From Comamonas aquatica NBRC 14918 (lineage in GTDB: Bacteria > Pseudomonadota > Gammaproteobacteria > Burkholderiales > Burkholderiaceae_C), in assembly GCF_000739875.1 (NCBI RefSeq), contig NZ_BBJR01000021.1, positions 62,001 through 126,000 on the forward strand: 64,000 bases of DNA. Direction: 5' to 3'. Positions 29,001 to 37,404 of this stretch are shown in pieces. The position numbers were made by a program, and so were the translations under genes. Within the stretch, counting starts at the first letter, position 1; each line of letters opens with the position of its first letter. The notes under the pieces were generated by a model. It had not been told where the DNA came from. It did no database searches and worked only from the letters and a program-made list of their open reading frames with translations.

Positions 29001-29372
29001 CAGCGCCGCCGCGGCCATGGCCCGCGCCGCCAGCCAGAAGTTGATGGCCTTTTCCGGGCCACTGGGGGTGATGAAGTTCGGCATGCCGGCGTACGACAGG
29101 GCGTGCGACAGATCCAGCAGCGCCACGCCCAGCAGGCCGATGCCCAGCACCAGGGCGCGGCCGTTGAGGCGGTATTTCTGCGTGACCCAGGCGATGCTGA
29201 AGACCATGGCCGCCACCGCGATCGACAGCATCTCCATGATGGTGTGCAGCGGCAGATAGCTGGCCAACCCGCGCGCCGCATCGGGCGCCGGCAGGATCCG
29301 CACCAGCAGCAGCCCGGCCAGCAGGGCCAACAGCCAGTACGCCGATTCGCGAAGCTCCCGGTGGTGGGTCAT
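26058..29372 (-). CDS. Membrane-bound c-di-GMP phosphodiesterase, PAS-GAF-PAS-(GGDEF)-EAL
   Basis: 1,104 residues. An N-terminal MASE3-like membrane domain of about seven helices (1-275) is followed by a PAS domain (about 285-405), a GAF-like domain (415-560), a second PAS with PAC (570-680), a GGDEF-like domain (690-855) and EAL (860-1100). The GGDEF motif is lost: RYSSDVYV stands in its place near residue 747, so no diguanylate cyclase activity is expected. The EAL domain keeps AEALLRW, NVSAAQF, MELTE, DDFGTGYSSMSYL, KIDQSFV and AEGVET, so it should hydrolyse c-di-GMP. It senses signals at the inner membrane and in the cytoplasm. The ATG at 29372 starts the first hydrophobic segment. Confidence 0.85.
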   Translation of the reverse strand: MTHHRELRESAYWLLALLAGLLLVRILPAPDAARGLASYLPLHTIMEMLSIAVAAMVFSIAWVTQKYRLNGRALVLGIGLLGVALLDLSHALSYAGMPNFITPSGPEKAINFWLAARAMAAAALLWAALWPEGWSGWLNRRGRYLSLLAMGAIVGVVHYLLLVHADLIPRTFATGSGLTPLKIQLEYALMLAYLVAGLGFMAQGTREPGRVYLALAAFILGIGEYFFTLYANVTDVYNLAGHLYKIIAYGFLYRGLFVETVRQPYLGLQQAEARQRATLETLPDILFEMDRGGVYLEVHANDPDRLAASNQQLLGKSVTEVLPPEAAATCLAALEQAESQGVARGQRICLSQADGLRYFELAVAKKAVAPGRPSTYLVLSRDVTDAVHNEQHLMAESFLNAALLDLQHHDGYELESDFLRRGVEHARRLSHSPVALLLFARPDEQGTDLAMALIPQGMDREALAQALPWQEVLRQRRAVVWPCQCGDTTLVQRCACLPVVEGGRVRMVLAVGNKPEGYSEQDVQTLQALADTIWQRIMQRRQEAIIHRLSEALDQSPSPVMMTDTQASILYVNRAFTEVSGYSAEEVLGRNPRLLQSGLTPRSTYAEMWHKLPQGQSWQGELINRRKNGQTYTESASLYPIRDAFGQVTHYVAHKEDISLRREAEERIRALSNFDTLTGLSNKKSFEEQLAQAIERSTAQHERLSLLWFNLDQFKLINESLGHAAGDELLVEQANRLRHSLGTQVPLARYSSDVYVAIVPRADQAAVALMVQAALTLLQTAVRLQGHTLMTSASAGVAVFPDDAQTAGTLASAAEVAMYRAKQDGGNTLRFFAPEMQAHTRRSLELASGLKHATAHGELFLVFQPQCALGSGALTGAEALLRWRHPQWGLVSPAEFIPIAEQSGTIVAIDLWVLEHAALQLRAWDAQGLPELVVAVNVSAAQFGRTQFVEEVLATLQRVGVAPQRIEMELTEAVALKQPEQAEITIRKLHAAGFRVALDDFGTGYSSMSYLKRYAIDKLKIDQSFVRDLAEQGSDQAIVTAIIRMAQSLGLRTIAEGVETAKQAQLLQAYGCDEMQGYWYSRPLEPQAFAAFVQRHRSSLALPQ

Positions 29373-29488
29373 GGGTGCAAACTTCCTTCAGACATGCAGA
29401 AATGCCCCATGACGGTGCATCACGGGAATCTGAGCGGATTGTTGCATTCACTCACCCATTTGCGGCATAGCAAGATGCGCGCCACCGC

Positions 29489-29509
29489 GTGGTGATTCGA
29501 ATTCACCAC
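29489..29509. promoter_or_regulatory. Near-perfect palindrome upstream of the EAL gene
   Basis: GTGGTGA - TTCGAAT - TCACCAC: 7-bp arms around a centre that is itself nearly palindromic, 117 bp before the EAL start. It looks like an operator. It resembles a tRNA T-arm, but no other tRNA parts are present. Confidence 0.3.
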
Positions 29510-29631
29510 AGCGGCATGGCAGCGGCAGGACGCATCAAAAAACAGAGCATCCTGCGCGCGCGCAGCAAGCGCAAACTGTCAATTTAACCTGCAATCGCCC
29601 GACAAGGTGGCGGCAGGCCGTGGTGCGCGCA

Positions 29632-30696
29632 TCAGGCGTTGGCGGGGTAAAACAGCTTGCGGCCCTGGTCGGCCGAGACGGCCTTGGCGATGGCGCCAAT
29701 GTGGTCGGGGGTGGTGCCGCAGCAGCCGCCCACAATGTTGACCAGGCCTTCGGCCGCGAACTCATGCACCAGGCGGCTGGTGACATCGGGCGTTTCGTCA
29801 AAGCCGGTGTCGCTCATGGGGTTGGGCAGGCCGGCGTTGGGGTAGCAGCTGATGAAGGTGTCCGGCGCGGCCTTGGCCAGCTCCTGGATGTAGGGGCGCA
29901 TCAGCGTCGCGCCCAGGGCGCAGTTCAGGCCCACCGACAGCGGGTTGCTGTGGCGCACGCTGTGCCAAAACGCCGTCACGGTCTGGCCCGACAGAATGCG
30001 GCCCGAGGCATCGGTCACCGTGCCGCTGATCATGATGGGCAGCACCTCGCCCGTGGCCTCAAACGCTTCTTCCACGGCAAACAACGCGGCCTTGGCGTTG
30101 AGCGTGTCAAAGATGGTCTCGACCAGGATCACGTCCGCGCCGCCTTGGATCAGCGCCACGGTCTGCTCGAAATAGGCTTTGCGCAGGGTTTCAAAGTCCA
30201 CGTTGCGCGCACCGGGGTCGTTCACATCGGGGCTGATGGACGCCGTCTTGGGCGTGGGCCCCAGGGCGCCGGCCACATAGCACTTGCGGCCGTTGACGCT
30301 GTACTTGTCGCAGGCGGCGCGCGCCAGCTGGGCGCTCTTGAGGTTCATCTCGCGCGCCAGATCGGCCATGTGGTAGTCCTCCTGCGCCACGGTGGTCGCG
30401 CCGAAGGTGTTGGTCTCGATCAGGTCGGCCCCGGCGGCCAGGTACTTTTCGTGGATGTCGCGGATCACGTCGGGGCGGGTCAGCGACAGCAGCTCGTTGT
30501 TGCCCTTCACGTCGTGCGGGAAGTCCACAAACCGCTGGCCGGCACCGTCGGCACCCGCATAGCCCTCGCCCCGGTACTGGGCCTCGCCCAGCTTGAAGCG
30601 TTGGATCATGGTGCCCATCGCGCCATCGAGGATGGCAATACGCTGTTGCAGCAGGGCGGGCAGTTCTTGGGCACGGGTGTAGTGGGGCAGGCTCAT
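29632..30696 (-). CDS. metH: Methionine synthase, homocysteine-binding part
   Basis: 354 residues equal to the N-terminal homocysteine S-methyltransferase domain of Met[11 protein letters not shown] marks the barrel start and [15 protein letters not shown] the substrate loop. The zinc ligands are the Cys in VGLNCALGA and the pair in [15 protein letters not shown]. It ends where the pterin-binding domain would begin in one-piece MetH. It would transfer the methyl group from cobalamin on the 912-residue partner encoded at 7874-10612 to homocysteine. Split MetH proteins are known in betaproteobacteria, usually as neighbours; here 19 kb separates them. No SAH riboswitch is seen upstream of this half. 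Confidence 0.95.
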   Translation of the reverse strand: MSLPHYTRAQELPALLQQRIAILDGAMGTMIQRFKLGEAQYRGEGYAGADGAGQRFVDFPHDVKGNNELLSLTRPDVIRDIHEKYLAAGADLIETNTFGATTVAQEDYHMADLAREMNLKSAQLARAACDKYSVNGRKCYVAGALGPTPKTASISPDVNDPGARNVDFETLRKAYFEQTVALIQGGADVILVETIFDTLNAKAALFAVEEAFEATGEVLPIMISGTVTDASGRILSGQTVTAFWHSVRHSNPLSVGLNCALGATLMRPYIQELAKAAPDTFISCYPNAGLPNPMSDTGFDETPDVTSRLVHEFAAEGLVNIVGGCCGTTPDHIGAIAKAVSADQGRKLFYPANA

Positions 30697-30792
30697 GGGC
30701 CCGATTGTAGGAAGCTGTGCATGCCCTGCGCCGCTGCCCGTGGATTCCCGGCCCCCGCATCTGGCGCACGCCCTCCCAGCCGATGGCGCAGC

Positions 30793-31455
30793 TCAGCCGC
30801 GGTAGGGGCGCTGCGCCATGCGGAAGGTCAGGTTCCAGCGCTCGGCACCCAGCAGGTGGTGCTGGCCCGCCGGCAGCGGCCGCACCCCATGAAACACCAT
30901 GCGCGAGGCCCCGCCCCAGACCAGCACATCGCCATGCTCCAGCCGTAGGCTGCGCACCGGGTCGCTGCGCTGCAGGCCACCCCAGACAAAGCTGCAGGGC
31001 AGGCCCAGCGACACCGAGACGATGGGCGCGGTCTTGTCGCGCTCATCGGCATCGTGGTGCAGGCCCATCTTGGCGCCCACGGCATAACAATTGATCAGGC
31101 AGACATCCGGATCAAAGCCCGGATAGCCCGCCTGCGCTGCCAGCGCCTGGGCCTGCTGCTGCAAAAAAGTGGGCATGGCCGGCCACGGGCGGCCGCTCAG
31201 CGGATCGCTGCGCGTGTAGCCATAGCCCTGGTGCCCGGCAGCGGCCCAGCCCCATGTGCCGCAGTTGCTGGTGCGCACCGACATCGGCCGCCCGCCGGCC
31301 GTGAAGGCCGCCTGCAGGGGCTGCTGCGCCAGCACCTGCCGCACGGCCGCGATCCAGGCCGCATCCTGGCGCGCAGCCCAGCCGCGCAGCAAGACCGCGC
31401 CCTCGGCCAGCGGCTGGGCGGGCTGGGGCTCGGTGTCGAACAGCGGCAGGCTCAT
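30793..31455 (-). CDS. alkB: AlkB-type DNA dealkylase
   Basis: 220 residues of the Fe(II)/2-oxoglutarate dioxygenases that repair 1-methyladenine and 3-methylcytosine. The substrate region SNCGTWGW is followed by INCYAVGAKMGLHHDADE (iron ligands His and Asp), the distal His in MVFHGVRPLPAG, and the 2-oxoglutarate-binding Arg in RWNLTFR. Length fits E. coli AlkB (216). It starts five bases after the stop of hutG, so the two are probably co-transcribed; 97 bp separate it from metH downstream. No ada gene is nearby. Confidence 0.9.
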   Translation of the reverse strand: MSLPLFDTEPQPAQPLAEGAVLLRGWAARQDAAWIAAVRQVLAQQPLQAAFTAGGRPMSVRTSNCGTWGWAAAGHQGYGYTRSDPLSGRPWPAMPTFLQQQAQALAAQAGYPGFDPDVCLINCYAVGAKMGLHHDADERDKTAPIVSVSLGLPCSFVWGGLQRSDPVRSLRLEHGDVLVWGGASRMVFHGVRPLPAGQHHLLGAERWNLTFRMAQRPYRG

Positions 31456-31459
31456 GCAC

Positions 31460-32266
31460 TCATGCGCGGGCGAAGTCCAGCGCCGCCTGCAGCAGGCGCT
31501 GCAGTGTGGGCTGGATGCGCGCGGCGCGCTCGGGCAGGAAGTCGAACGGCATCTGCTCCTGCATGTAGCTGCACTGCGTCATCTCCAGCTGCACGGCGTG
31601 GATACCGCGCGCCGGTGCGCCGTAGTGGCGCGTGATGTGGCCGCCCTTGAAGCGGCCGTTGAGCACGGCCGTGTGGCCGGGCGCCGTCTGCGCGATCTGC
31701 AGCAGCTGCTGGGCCAGGCCCGCATCGCAGCTGGCCCCGTCGGCCGTGCCCAGGTTCAGGTCGGGCAGCTGGCCCTCGAAGAAGCGCGGCAGCACCGAGC
31801 GGATGCTGTGCGCATCCCACAGCACGACCCGACCGTGCACGCGCTGCAGGCGGTCCAGCTCGGCGCGCAGCTGGTCGTGGTAGGGTTGCCAGTACAGGCG
31901 CTTGCGGCGCTCGATCTCGGCCGCATCGGGCTCTTGCGCAGCCGACGCATACAAGGCAGTGCTGGCGAAGCTGTCGACCGGGCACAGGCCGGTCACGCTC
32001 TGGCCGGGGTAGAGGCTGGCGCCATCGGGCGCGCGGTTGAGGTCGATCACATAGCGCGAATGCGTGGCCACCAGGAGGGAGGCCCCCAGGGCCTGGGCGC
32101 AGGCGTACAGCTGGGGCATGTGCCAGTCGGTGTCGTGCACCTCGCGGGCCTCTGGTGTCAGCCGGGCGGCGATGTCGGCGGGCAGATGGGTGCCGGCATG
32201 CGGCATGGAAATCAGCAGCGGCGCCGTGCCTGGATGGAAAACAAAGGGCAAAGGGGCTTGGGACAT
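31460..32266 (-). CDS. hutG: N-formylglutamate deformylase
   Basis: 268 residues of the N-formylglutamate amidohydrolase family: LISMPHAGTHLP at the N-terminus, VIDLNRAPDGASLYPGQ, VLWDAHSIRS, NGRFKGGHITRHYG and LEMTQCSYM. The enzyme releases formate and glutamate in the last step of the five-step histidine degradation pathway. The other hut genes are not in the window, so it may be a detached hut gene or serve another formyl or acyl amino acid. The ATG at 32266 is used; a TTG two codons earlier is possible. alkB follows within five bases. Confidence 0.85.
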   Translation of the reverse strand: MSQAPLPFVFHPGTAPLLISMPHAGTHLPADIAARLTPEAREVHDTDWHMPQLYACAQALGASLLVATHSRYVIDLNRAPDGASLYPGQSVTGLCPVDSFASTALYASAAQEPDAAEIERRKRLYWQPYHDQLRAELDRLQRVHGRVVLWDAHSIRSVLPRFFEGQLPDLNLGTADGASCDAGLAQQLLQIAQTAPGHTAVLNGRFKGGHITRHYGAPARGIHAVQLEMTQCSYMQEQMPFDFLPERAARIQPTLQRLLQAALDFARA

Positions 32267-32331
32267 ACGCAATCAGCTATCAAAAAACATGCCATGGCCC
32301 CGGCGCCGCACAGCGCCGCGGGCCCGGGCCA

Positions 32332-33714
32332 TCAGAACACCTTGCCGGGGTTCATCAACCCCAGCGGGTCCAGCGCGGCCTTGATGGCACGCATGGCGGC
32401 CAGCTCCTGGGGCGTGCGGCTCAGGGCCAGGAAGGGCTTCTTGTGCAGGCCGATGCCGTGCTCGGCGGACACGCTGCCGTGGAAGGCGCCCACCACGCGG
32501 TATAGCTCGGCCTCGACCGCCTCGCACGCGCCACCCACCGTGGCGCCGTCGGTGGAGACGTGCAGGTTGCCGTCGCCCACATGGCCGAAGAACAGCGTGT
32601 GGTGGCCGGGCCAGCGCGCGTCGAAAGCGGCCTGGATGGCCGCGGCGAAACGCCCGATCTCGGCCTGCGGCAGGCTGACGTCGAAGTTCACTGGCGGGTG
32701 CATCTGGGTGTTCAGCTCGGCCGGGGCTTCGCGCAGCTTCCACAGCGTCTTGGCCTGGGTCTGCGACTGGGCGATCACGGCATCCACCACCTCGCCGGCC
32801 TCCATGGCGTCCCCCAGGGCGGCTTCCACGGCCTCGCGCAGGCTGGCCTCGTCCTTGCCGTCCACGTCGATCAGCGCCAACAGCGGGTGGCGTTCCGCCA
32901 GCGGGGCCTGCAGCTGCTGCCACTGCACGGAGGCCTGCACGAAGTTGTCCCACATCAGCTCGAACGCGGCCACGCTGTTACCAAAGCGGCCCTGCATGCG
33001 CTGCAGCACAGCCAGCGCCTGGTCAAAACCCGGCAGGGCCACCAGGGCCGTGGCCTTGGCCTGCGGCAGCGGGCGCAGGCGCAGCAGCACGCGGGTGATC
33101 ACGCCCAGCGTGCCCTCGGCGCCGATGAAGCACTGCTTCAGGTCGTAGCCCGTGTTGTTCTTGAGCATGGGGCGCAGCATGGGCAGCACCGTGCCGTCGG
33201 CCAGCACCACTTCCAGGCCCAGCACCTGCTCGCGCATCATGCCGTGCTGCAGCACGCCATTGCCGCCGGCATTGGTGGCCACGTTGCCACCGATCTGACA
33301 GCTGCCGCGCGCGCCCAGGTCCACGCCGAACGCCAGGCCCGCGTCCACGGCGGCTTCCTGCACGGCCTGCAGCGTGGCCCCGGCCTGCACCGTCATGGTG
33401 GCGGAGCGGGCATCGATGGCTTCGATCGCCGGCATGCGCTCCAGCGACAGCGCCACGCAGTCGGCGCTGGGCACGGCGGCGCCGGCCAGGCCGGTCAGGC
33501 CGCCCTGGGGCACCACGGGCACGCGGTGCTGGTGGCACAGGCGCAGGGTGGCGCTGACCTCTTCGGTGCTGCGCGGACGCACCAGGGCCAGCGGGGCGAC
33601 GGGGGGCGTGCCGCTCCAGTCGGTGTGGTAGCGCGCGGGCACGGCATCGCCAGACAAGACGGCTTCAGCACCCAGGGTGTGGCGCAAGGCCTGCAGAAAT
33701 TCTTGGGGGGACAT
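32332..33714 (-). CDS. FAD-linked oxidase (GlcD/D-lactate dehydrogenase type)
   Basis: 460 residues of the FAD-binding PCMH / FAD-oxidase C family. FAD-binding blocks: PVVPQGGLTGLAGAAVP, QAGATLQAVQEAA, GARGSCQIGGNVATNAGG, FIGAEGTLGVITRV. C-terminal cap: HTLFFGHVGDGNLH and SAEHGIGLHKK, then the end MNPGKVF. Such enzymes oxidise 2-hydroxy acids (D-lactate, D-2-hydroxyglutarate, glycolate) and pass electrons to quinone or an electron-transfer flavoprotein. The bare GlcD-like architecture without an iron-sulphur part fits D-2-hydroxyglutarate or D-lactate dehydrogenase; which one is not resolvable here. It is the first of a co-directional run with hutG and alkB and is divergent from pckG. Confidence 0.8.
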   Translation of the reverse strand: MSPQEFLQALRHTLGAEAVLSGDAVPARYHTDWSGTPPVAPLALVRPRSTEEVSATLRLCHQHRVPVVPQGGLTGLAGAAVPSADCVALSLERMPAIEAIDARSATMTVQAGATLQAVQEAAVDAGLAFGVDLGARGSCQIGGNVATNAGGNGVLQHGMMREQVLGLEVVLADGTVLPMLRPMLKNNTGYDLKQCFIGAEGTLGVITRVLLRLRPLPQAKATALVALPGFDQALAVLQRMQGRFGNSVAAFELMWDNFVQASVQWQQLQAPLAERHPLLALIDVDGKDEASLREAVEAALGDAMEAGEVVDAVIAQSQTQAKTLWKLREAPAELNTQMHPPVNFDVSLPQAEIGRFAAAIQAAFDARWPGHHTLFFGHVGDGNLHVSTDGATVGGACEAVEAELYRVVGAFHGSVSAEHGIGLHKKPFLALSRTPQELAAMRAIKAALDPLGLMNPGKVF

Positions 33715-33999
33715 GACTCAACCTTTCACTGCCTGCATTGTGCGGCGGACAGCCCTCCAGCGCAGGCAGCGCCCGCCATCGCCAACCGGCAAGGCGGCCC
33801 CGCATTCATTCCCATCACACATATTTCAATGCATCAAATGCATAGATTTACCGAATTCACGGATGGCATTTTTATGACGGCTCCCTAGAATGGCCGCCTG
33901 CTGCTGCAAAAAGCAGCAACTGGACCGTCCGAAAACGGTTGTGCCAGCCTCCGCCCCGGGGCCTGGCATAACCGCTTTTAAACATCCTGGAGACTTTTG

Positions 34000-35868
34000 A
34001 TGAACGCCCCCGCCCCCCAAGCCCTGCAAGTGCAGGCCCCGGCCTATGTGAAGAACCCCAAGCTGATCGCCTGGGTCAGCGAAATGGTGGCCCTGTGCAA
34101 GCCCGCCAAGGTGCACTGGTGCGATGGCTCGCAGGCCGAGTACGACGCCCTGTGCGAGCAACTGGTGCAGGCAGGCACGTTCAAGAAGCTCAACCCCGCC
34201 AAGCGCCCCGGCAGCTACCTGGCCTGGTCCGACCCATCGGACGTGGCCCGCGTCGAAGACCGCACCTACATCTGTTCTGAAAAGAAGGAAGACGCCGGCC
34301 CGACCAACAACTGGATGGCCCCGGCCGAGATGCGTGCCACGCTGAACCCGCTGTTTGACGGTTGCATGGCCGGCCGCACCATGTACGTGGTGCCCTTCTC
34401 CATGGGCCCCCTGGGTTCGCCCATCGCCCACATCGGCATCGAGCTGTCCGACAGCGCCTATGTGGCCGTGAACATGAAGATCATGACCCGCATGGGCCAG
34501 GCCGTGTACGACGTGATCGGCACCGATGGCGAGTTCGTGCCCTGCGTGCACACCGTGGGCGCCCCGCTGAAGGACGGCGAGAAGGACAGCACCAGCTGGC
34601 CCTGCAACCCCACGACCAAGTACATCGTGCACTACCCCGAAACGCGCGAAATCTGGTCCTACGGCTCGGGCTACGGCGGCAACGCCCTGCTGGGCAAGAA
34701 GTGCTTTGCGCTGCGCATCGCCTCCACCATGGGTCGCGACCAGGGCTGGCTGGCCGAGCACATGCTGATCCTGGGCGTGACCAACCCCGAAGGCCAGAAG
34801 TACCACGTGGCCGCGGCCTTCCCCTCGGCCTGCGGCAAGACCAACTTCTCGATGCTGGTGCCCCCCGCCGGCTTCGCAGGCTGGAAGGTCACCACGATTG
34901 GTGACGACATCGCCTGGATCAAGCCCCAGGCGGACGGCAGCCTGCGCGCCATCAACCCCGAGGCGGGCTACTTCGGCGTGGCACCCGGCACCAACCTGCT
35001 GACCAACCCCAACTGCATGCGCAGCCTGGACAAGAACGTCATCTTCACCAACGTGGCGCTGACCGACGACGGCGACGTGTGGTGGGAAGGTCTGGAAAAG
35101 GACCAGGGCAAGCTGCCCGACCACCTGATCGACTGGAAGGGCCAGGACTGGACCCCCGCCATCGCCAAGGAAACCGGCGCCAAGGCCGCCCACCCCAACG
35201 CCCGCTTCACCGTGGCCGCGACCAACAACCCCGCGCTGGACGAAGCCTGGGATGACCCCAAGGGCGTGAAGATCGACGCCATCATCTTCGGCGGCCGCCG
35301 CTCCACCACCGTGCCCCTGGTGACCGAAGCCCGCAACTGGACCGAAGGCGTCTACATGGCTGCCACCATGGGTTCGGAAACCACCGCCGCCGCCTTTGGC
35401 GCCCAGGGCGTGGTGCGCCGCGACCCCTTCGCCATGCTGCCGTTCGCCGGCTACAACATGAGCGACTACTTCGCCCACTGGCTGAAGCTGGGCGCCCAGA
35501 TCGAAGCGCAAGGCGCCGCCCTGCCCAAGATCTTCACCACCAACTGGTTCCGCAAGGACGCCGACGGCAAGTTCGTCTGGCCCGGCTACGGTGAAAACAT
35601 GCGCGTGCTGAAGTGGATGATCGACCGCATCGAAGGCCAGGCCCAGGGGCAGGACACCGCCTTCGGCGTGGCGCCCCAGTACGGCGAGATCAACTGGACC
35701 GGCCTGAACTTCAGCGCCGAGCAGTTCGCCACCGTCACCGGCATCGACCAGGCCGCCTGGAACGAAGAGCTGAAGCTGCACACCGCCCACTTCGAACAGC
35801 TGGCCCAGGGCCTGCCCCAGGCCCTGCTGGACACCAAGGCCGCACTGGAAGCCCGCCTGTCCGCTTAA
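34000..35868 (+). CDS. pckG: Phosphoenolpyruvate carboxykinase (GTP)
   Basis: 622 residues, the normal length for the GTP-dependent enzyme. Visible blocks: [20 protein letters not shown], the P-loop with active-site Cys in [19 protein letters not shown] for the metal, [12 protein letters not shown], and [13 protein letters not shown] for GTP and guanine contact. It converts oxaloacetate to PEP in gluconeogenesis from organic acids. The ATG at 34000 with CTGGAGA upstream is used; the TTG just before it is not needed. The 285-bp leader side holds TAGAAT at 33886-33891 as a possible -10 and a GCTGCT/AGCAGC hairpin. A strong terminator follows. Confidence 0.97.
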   Translation: MNAPAPQALQVQAPAYVKNPKLIAWVSEMVALCKPAKVHWCDGSQAEYDALCEQLVQAGTFKKLNPAKRPGSYLAWSDPSDVARVEDRTYICSEKKEDAGPTNNWMAPAEMRATLNPLFDGCMAGRTMYVVPFSMGPLGSPIAHIGIELSDSAYVAVNMKIMTRMGQAVYDVIGTDGEFVPCVHTVGAPLKDGEKDSTSWPCNPTTKYIVHYPETREIWSYGSGYGGNALLGKKCFALRIASTMGRDQGWLAEHMLILGVTNPEGQKYHVAAAFPSACGKTNFSMLVPPAGFAGWKVTTIGDDIAWIKPQADGSLRAINPEAGYFGVAPGTNLLTNPNCMRSLDKNVIFTNVALTDDGDVWWEGLEKDQGKLPDHLIDWKGQDWTPAIAKETGAKAAHPNARFTVAATNNPALDEAWDDPKGVKIDAIIFGGRRSTTVPLVTEARNWTEGVYMAATMGSETTAAAFGAQGVVRRDPFAMLPFAGYNMSDYFAHWLKLGAQIEAQGAALPKIFTTNWFRKDADGKFVWPGYGENMRVLKWMIDRIEGQAQGQDTAFGVAPQYGEINWTGLNFSAEQFATVTGIDQAAWNEELKLHTAHFEQLAQGLPQALLDTKAALEARLSA

Positions 35869-35927
35869 AAAGTGAGCAGCCAGCGCTGGTGTTTGAAGAC
35901 GTTCAGACACCCAGCACTGCCAAAAGC

Positions 35928-35959
35928 AAAAGGAGCATGCGCAGCATGCTCCTTTTTTT
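35928..35959 (+). terminator. Terminator of pckG
   Basis: AAAAGGAGCATGC, loop GCA, GCATGCTCC, then seven Ts. The sequence between the pckG stop and this stem (35870-35925) contains another inverted repeat that starts like the dispersed family (GCAGCCAGCGCTGG). Confidence 0.9.
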
Positions 35960-35969
35960 ATGCACCCAC

Positions 35970-35997
35970 AAAAAAGCCGCTGACGGCGCAGCGGCGG
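35970..35997 (-). terminator. Terminator of the small gene at 36031-36246
   Basis: On the minus strand GCCGCTG, loop CGCCGT, CAGCGGC, then six Ts. It is placed 34 bp after the small gene's stop. Confidence 0.75.
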
Positions 35998-36030
35998 TTT
36001 TGGGGGTGGGCCCGCAGGGGCCGGGGCGCC

Positions 36031-36246
36031 TTAGCGCTGGCCGGCGGTCGCCGACATGGCGCGCGACAGGTCGGCCATCACGCGGGCATCCTGCAGGGCC
36101 ATGTTCCACGTCAGCTCATCGGCGCGCACGGCGCGGCGCGCGGCCTTCCAGGCCTTCCACTGCTGTGCAGCGATGGAGATCAGCCAAGGGAACAGGGCTT
36201 GGGGAGCCTGGCGGGGAGTGGAATGGGCGATGGTCGAGGTGGTCAT
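36031..36246 (-). CDS. Small basic protein of unknown function
   Basis: 71 residues with helical stretches (AAQQWKAWKAARRAVRADEL and ALQDARVMADLSRAM) and no membrane segment. The W-x-x-W and Arg-rich pattern loosely recalls DUF1127-like small proteins, but I cannot confirm the family. Reality is supported by its own terminator immediately downstream and its position divergent from a LysR gene with a palindromic control region between. Likely regulation by that neighbour is an inference. Confidence 0.6.
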   Translation of the reverse strand: MTTSTIAHSTPRQAPQALFPWLISIAAQQWKAWKAARRAVRADELTWNMALQDARVMADLSRAMSATAGQR

Positions 36247-36311
36247 GGTCAGGGCCTAAAACGTGCGCCTGGGTGTGGACTTGTGGTCCATCGGTCAGTG
36301 CACAGCCGCAA

Positions 36312-36380
36312 TACTAGGGTTATCCCTAAAACCCTTCAAATTTATATTTTGAATCATCATCATTCACCACAGTGATGATT
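36312..36380. promoter_or_regulatory. Divergent control region with an 8-bp inverted repeat
   Basis: AATCATCA (36352-36359) and TGATGATT (36373-36380), perfect 8-bp arms 13 bases apart, end just before the LysR start at 36393. A second palindrome AGGG-TTAT-CCCT lies near 36316-36327. This is a good candidate for autoregulation by the LysR protein and control of the divergent small gene. Confidence 0.5.
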
Positions 36381-36392
36381 AAATCTTCCGCC

Positions 36393-37349
36393 ATGACGCC
36401 CCACGACTTTCGCCTGCTGGACCTGAACTTGCTGCGCGTGTTCGATGCCGTCATGGCCGAGGGCAGCCTGACGCGCGCCGCCGACAAGTTAGCACTCACG
36501 CAGCCCGCCGTCAGCAACGCCATGCGCCGCCTGCGCGACGCCCTGGGCGATGAGCTGCTGGTGCGCCGCGGCCATGGCGTGCAGCCCACGCCGCGCGCCC
36601 AGGCGCTGTGGCCCGTGGTGCGCGAGGCCCTGGACAACCTGCAGCACAGCCTGGCGCCGCAGCGCTTCGATCCGGCCAGCGCCACCACCACCCTGGTGCT
36701 GGCCATGGCCGATGCCACGGCCTCCACCCTGATCCCCAACCTGGTCGGCATCCTGGAGCGCGAGGCCCCGCAGCTGGCCATCCGCATCGTGCCGCTGACC
36801 ACCCGCGACCCGCGCGGCCTGCTGGATGCCGAGACCGCCGACATGGCCGTGGGCTACTTCCCCGCCGTGCTGGCCGACCTGACCGCCCGCGCCCAGGCCG
36901 GCACCCTGGTGGCACACGAGCACCGGCGCCTGTACGACGGCGAATACGTGGCCGTGATGCGCAAGGACCACCCCCTGGCCTGGATGCCGTTGACGCTGGA
37001 GCACTACTGCGCTGCCCGCCACCTGCTGGTCAGCTTTTCCGGCCGCGCCTACGGCTTCATCGACGAGGCCCTGGCCGCCCTGGGCCGCGAGCGGCAGATC
37101 GTGATGACCGTGAACCAGTACACCACGGCCGCCCGGGTGGTGGCCCAGTCCGACCTGGTGACCGTGCTGCCGCGCCACTTCGTGCCCATCACCGGGCTGG
37201 CGGCGCAGCTGCAGGTGCACCCGCTGCCGCTGGAAGTGCCCGCCGTGCACGTCGACGCGCTGTGGCACAAGCGCGGCCCGCACCGCCCTGCCTACGACTG
37301 GCTGCTGCAGGCGCTGAACCGCGCCGCCCTCAAAGCCTTCAGCCCCTGA
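36393..37349 (+). CDS. LysR-family transcriptional regulator
   Basis: 318 residues. It begins DFRLLDLNLLRVFDAVMAEGS with the helix-turn-helix TRAADKLALTQPAVSNAMRRLR (in parts), of the NodD/NahR-like subgroup. The effector domain is complete. I chose the ATG at 36393; an upstream in-frame ATG at 36372 lies inside the inverted repeat. The target is unknown: the divergent 71-residue gene is the nearest candidate. The next gene downstream (metallophosphoesterase, 55 bp) is unrelated in function. Confidence 0.8.
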   Translation: MTPHDFRLLDLNLLRVFDAVMAEGSLTRAADKLALTQPAVSNAMRRLRDALGDELLVRRGHGVQPTPRAQALWPVVREALDNLQHSLAPQRFDPASATTTLVLAMADATASTLIPNLVGILEREAPQLAIRIVPLTTRDPRGLLDAETADMAVGYFPAVLADLTARAQAGTLVAHEHRRLYDGEYVAVMRKDHPLAWMPLTLEHYCAARHLLVSFSGRAYGFIDEALAALGRERQIVMTVNQYTTAARVVAQSDLVTVLPRHFVPITGLAAQLQVHPLPLEVPAVHVDALWHKRGPHRPAYDWLLQALNRAALKAFSP

Positions 37350-37404
37350 CCCCGCTGCGCCCCGGCGATGCCGGACAATGGCCGCCGAGCACCTTCCTGT
37401 CGCC

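Noticed and set aside
29489-29509. A tRNA remnant or attachment site suggested by TTCGAAT between 5-7 bp arms.
   Set aside because: The position before the loop is A and the closing base T instead of the universal G-C pair, and no anticodon or acceptor stem sequence is nearby.
32270-32290. CAGCTATCAAAAAAC upstream of hutG as a full repeat copy.
   Set aside because: Only one half of the element is present; the palindrome and second end are missing, so it is listed only as a half site.
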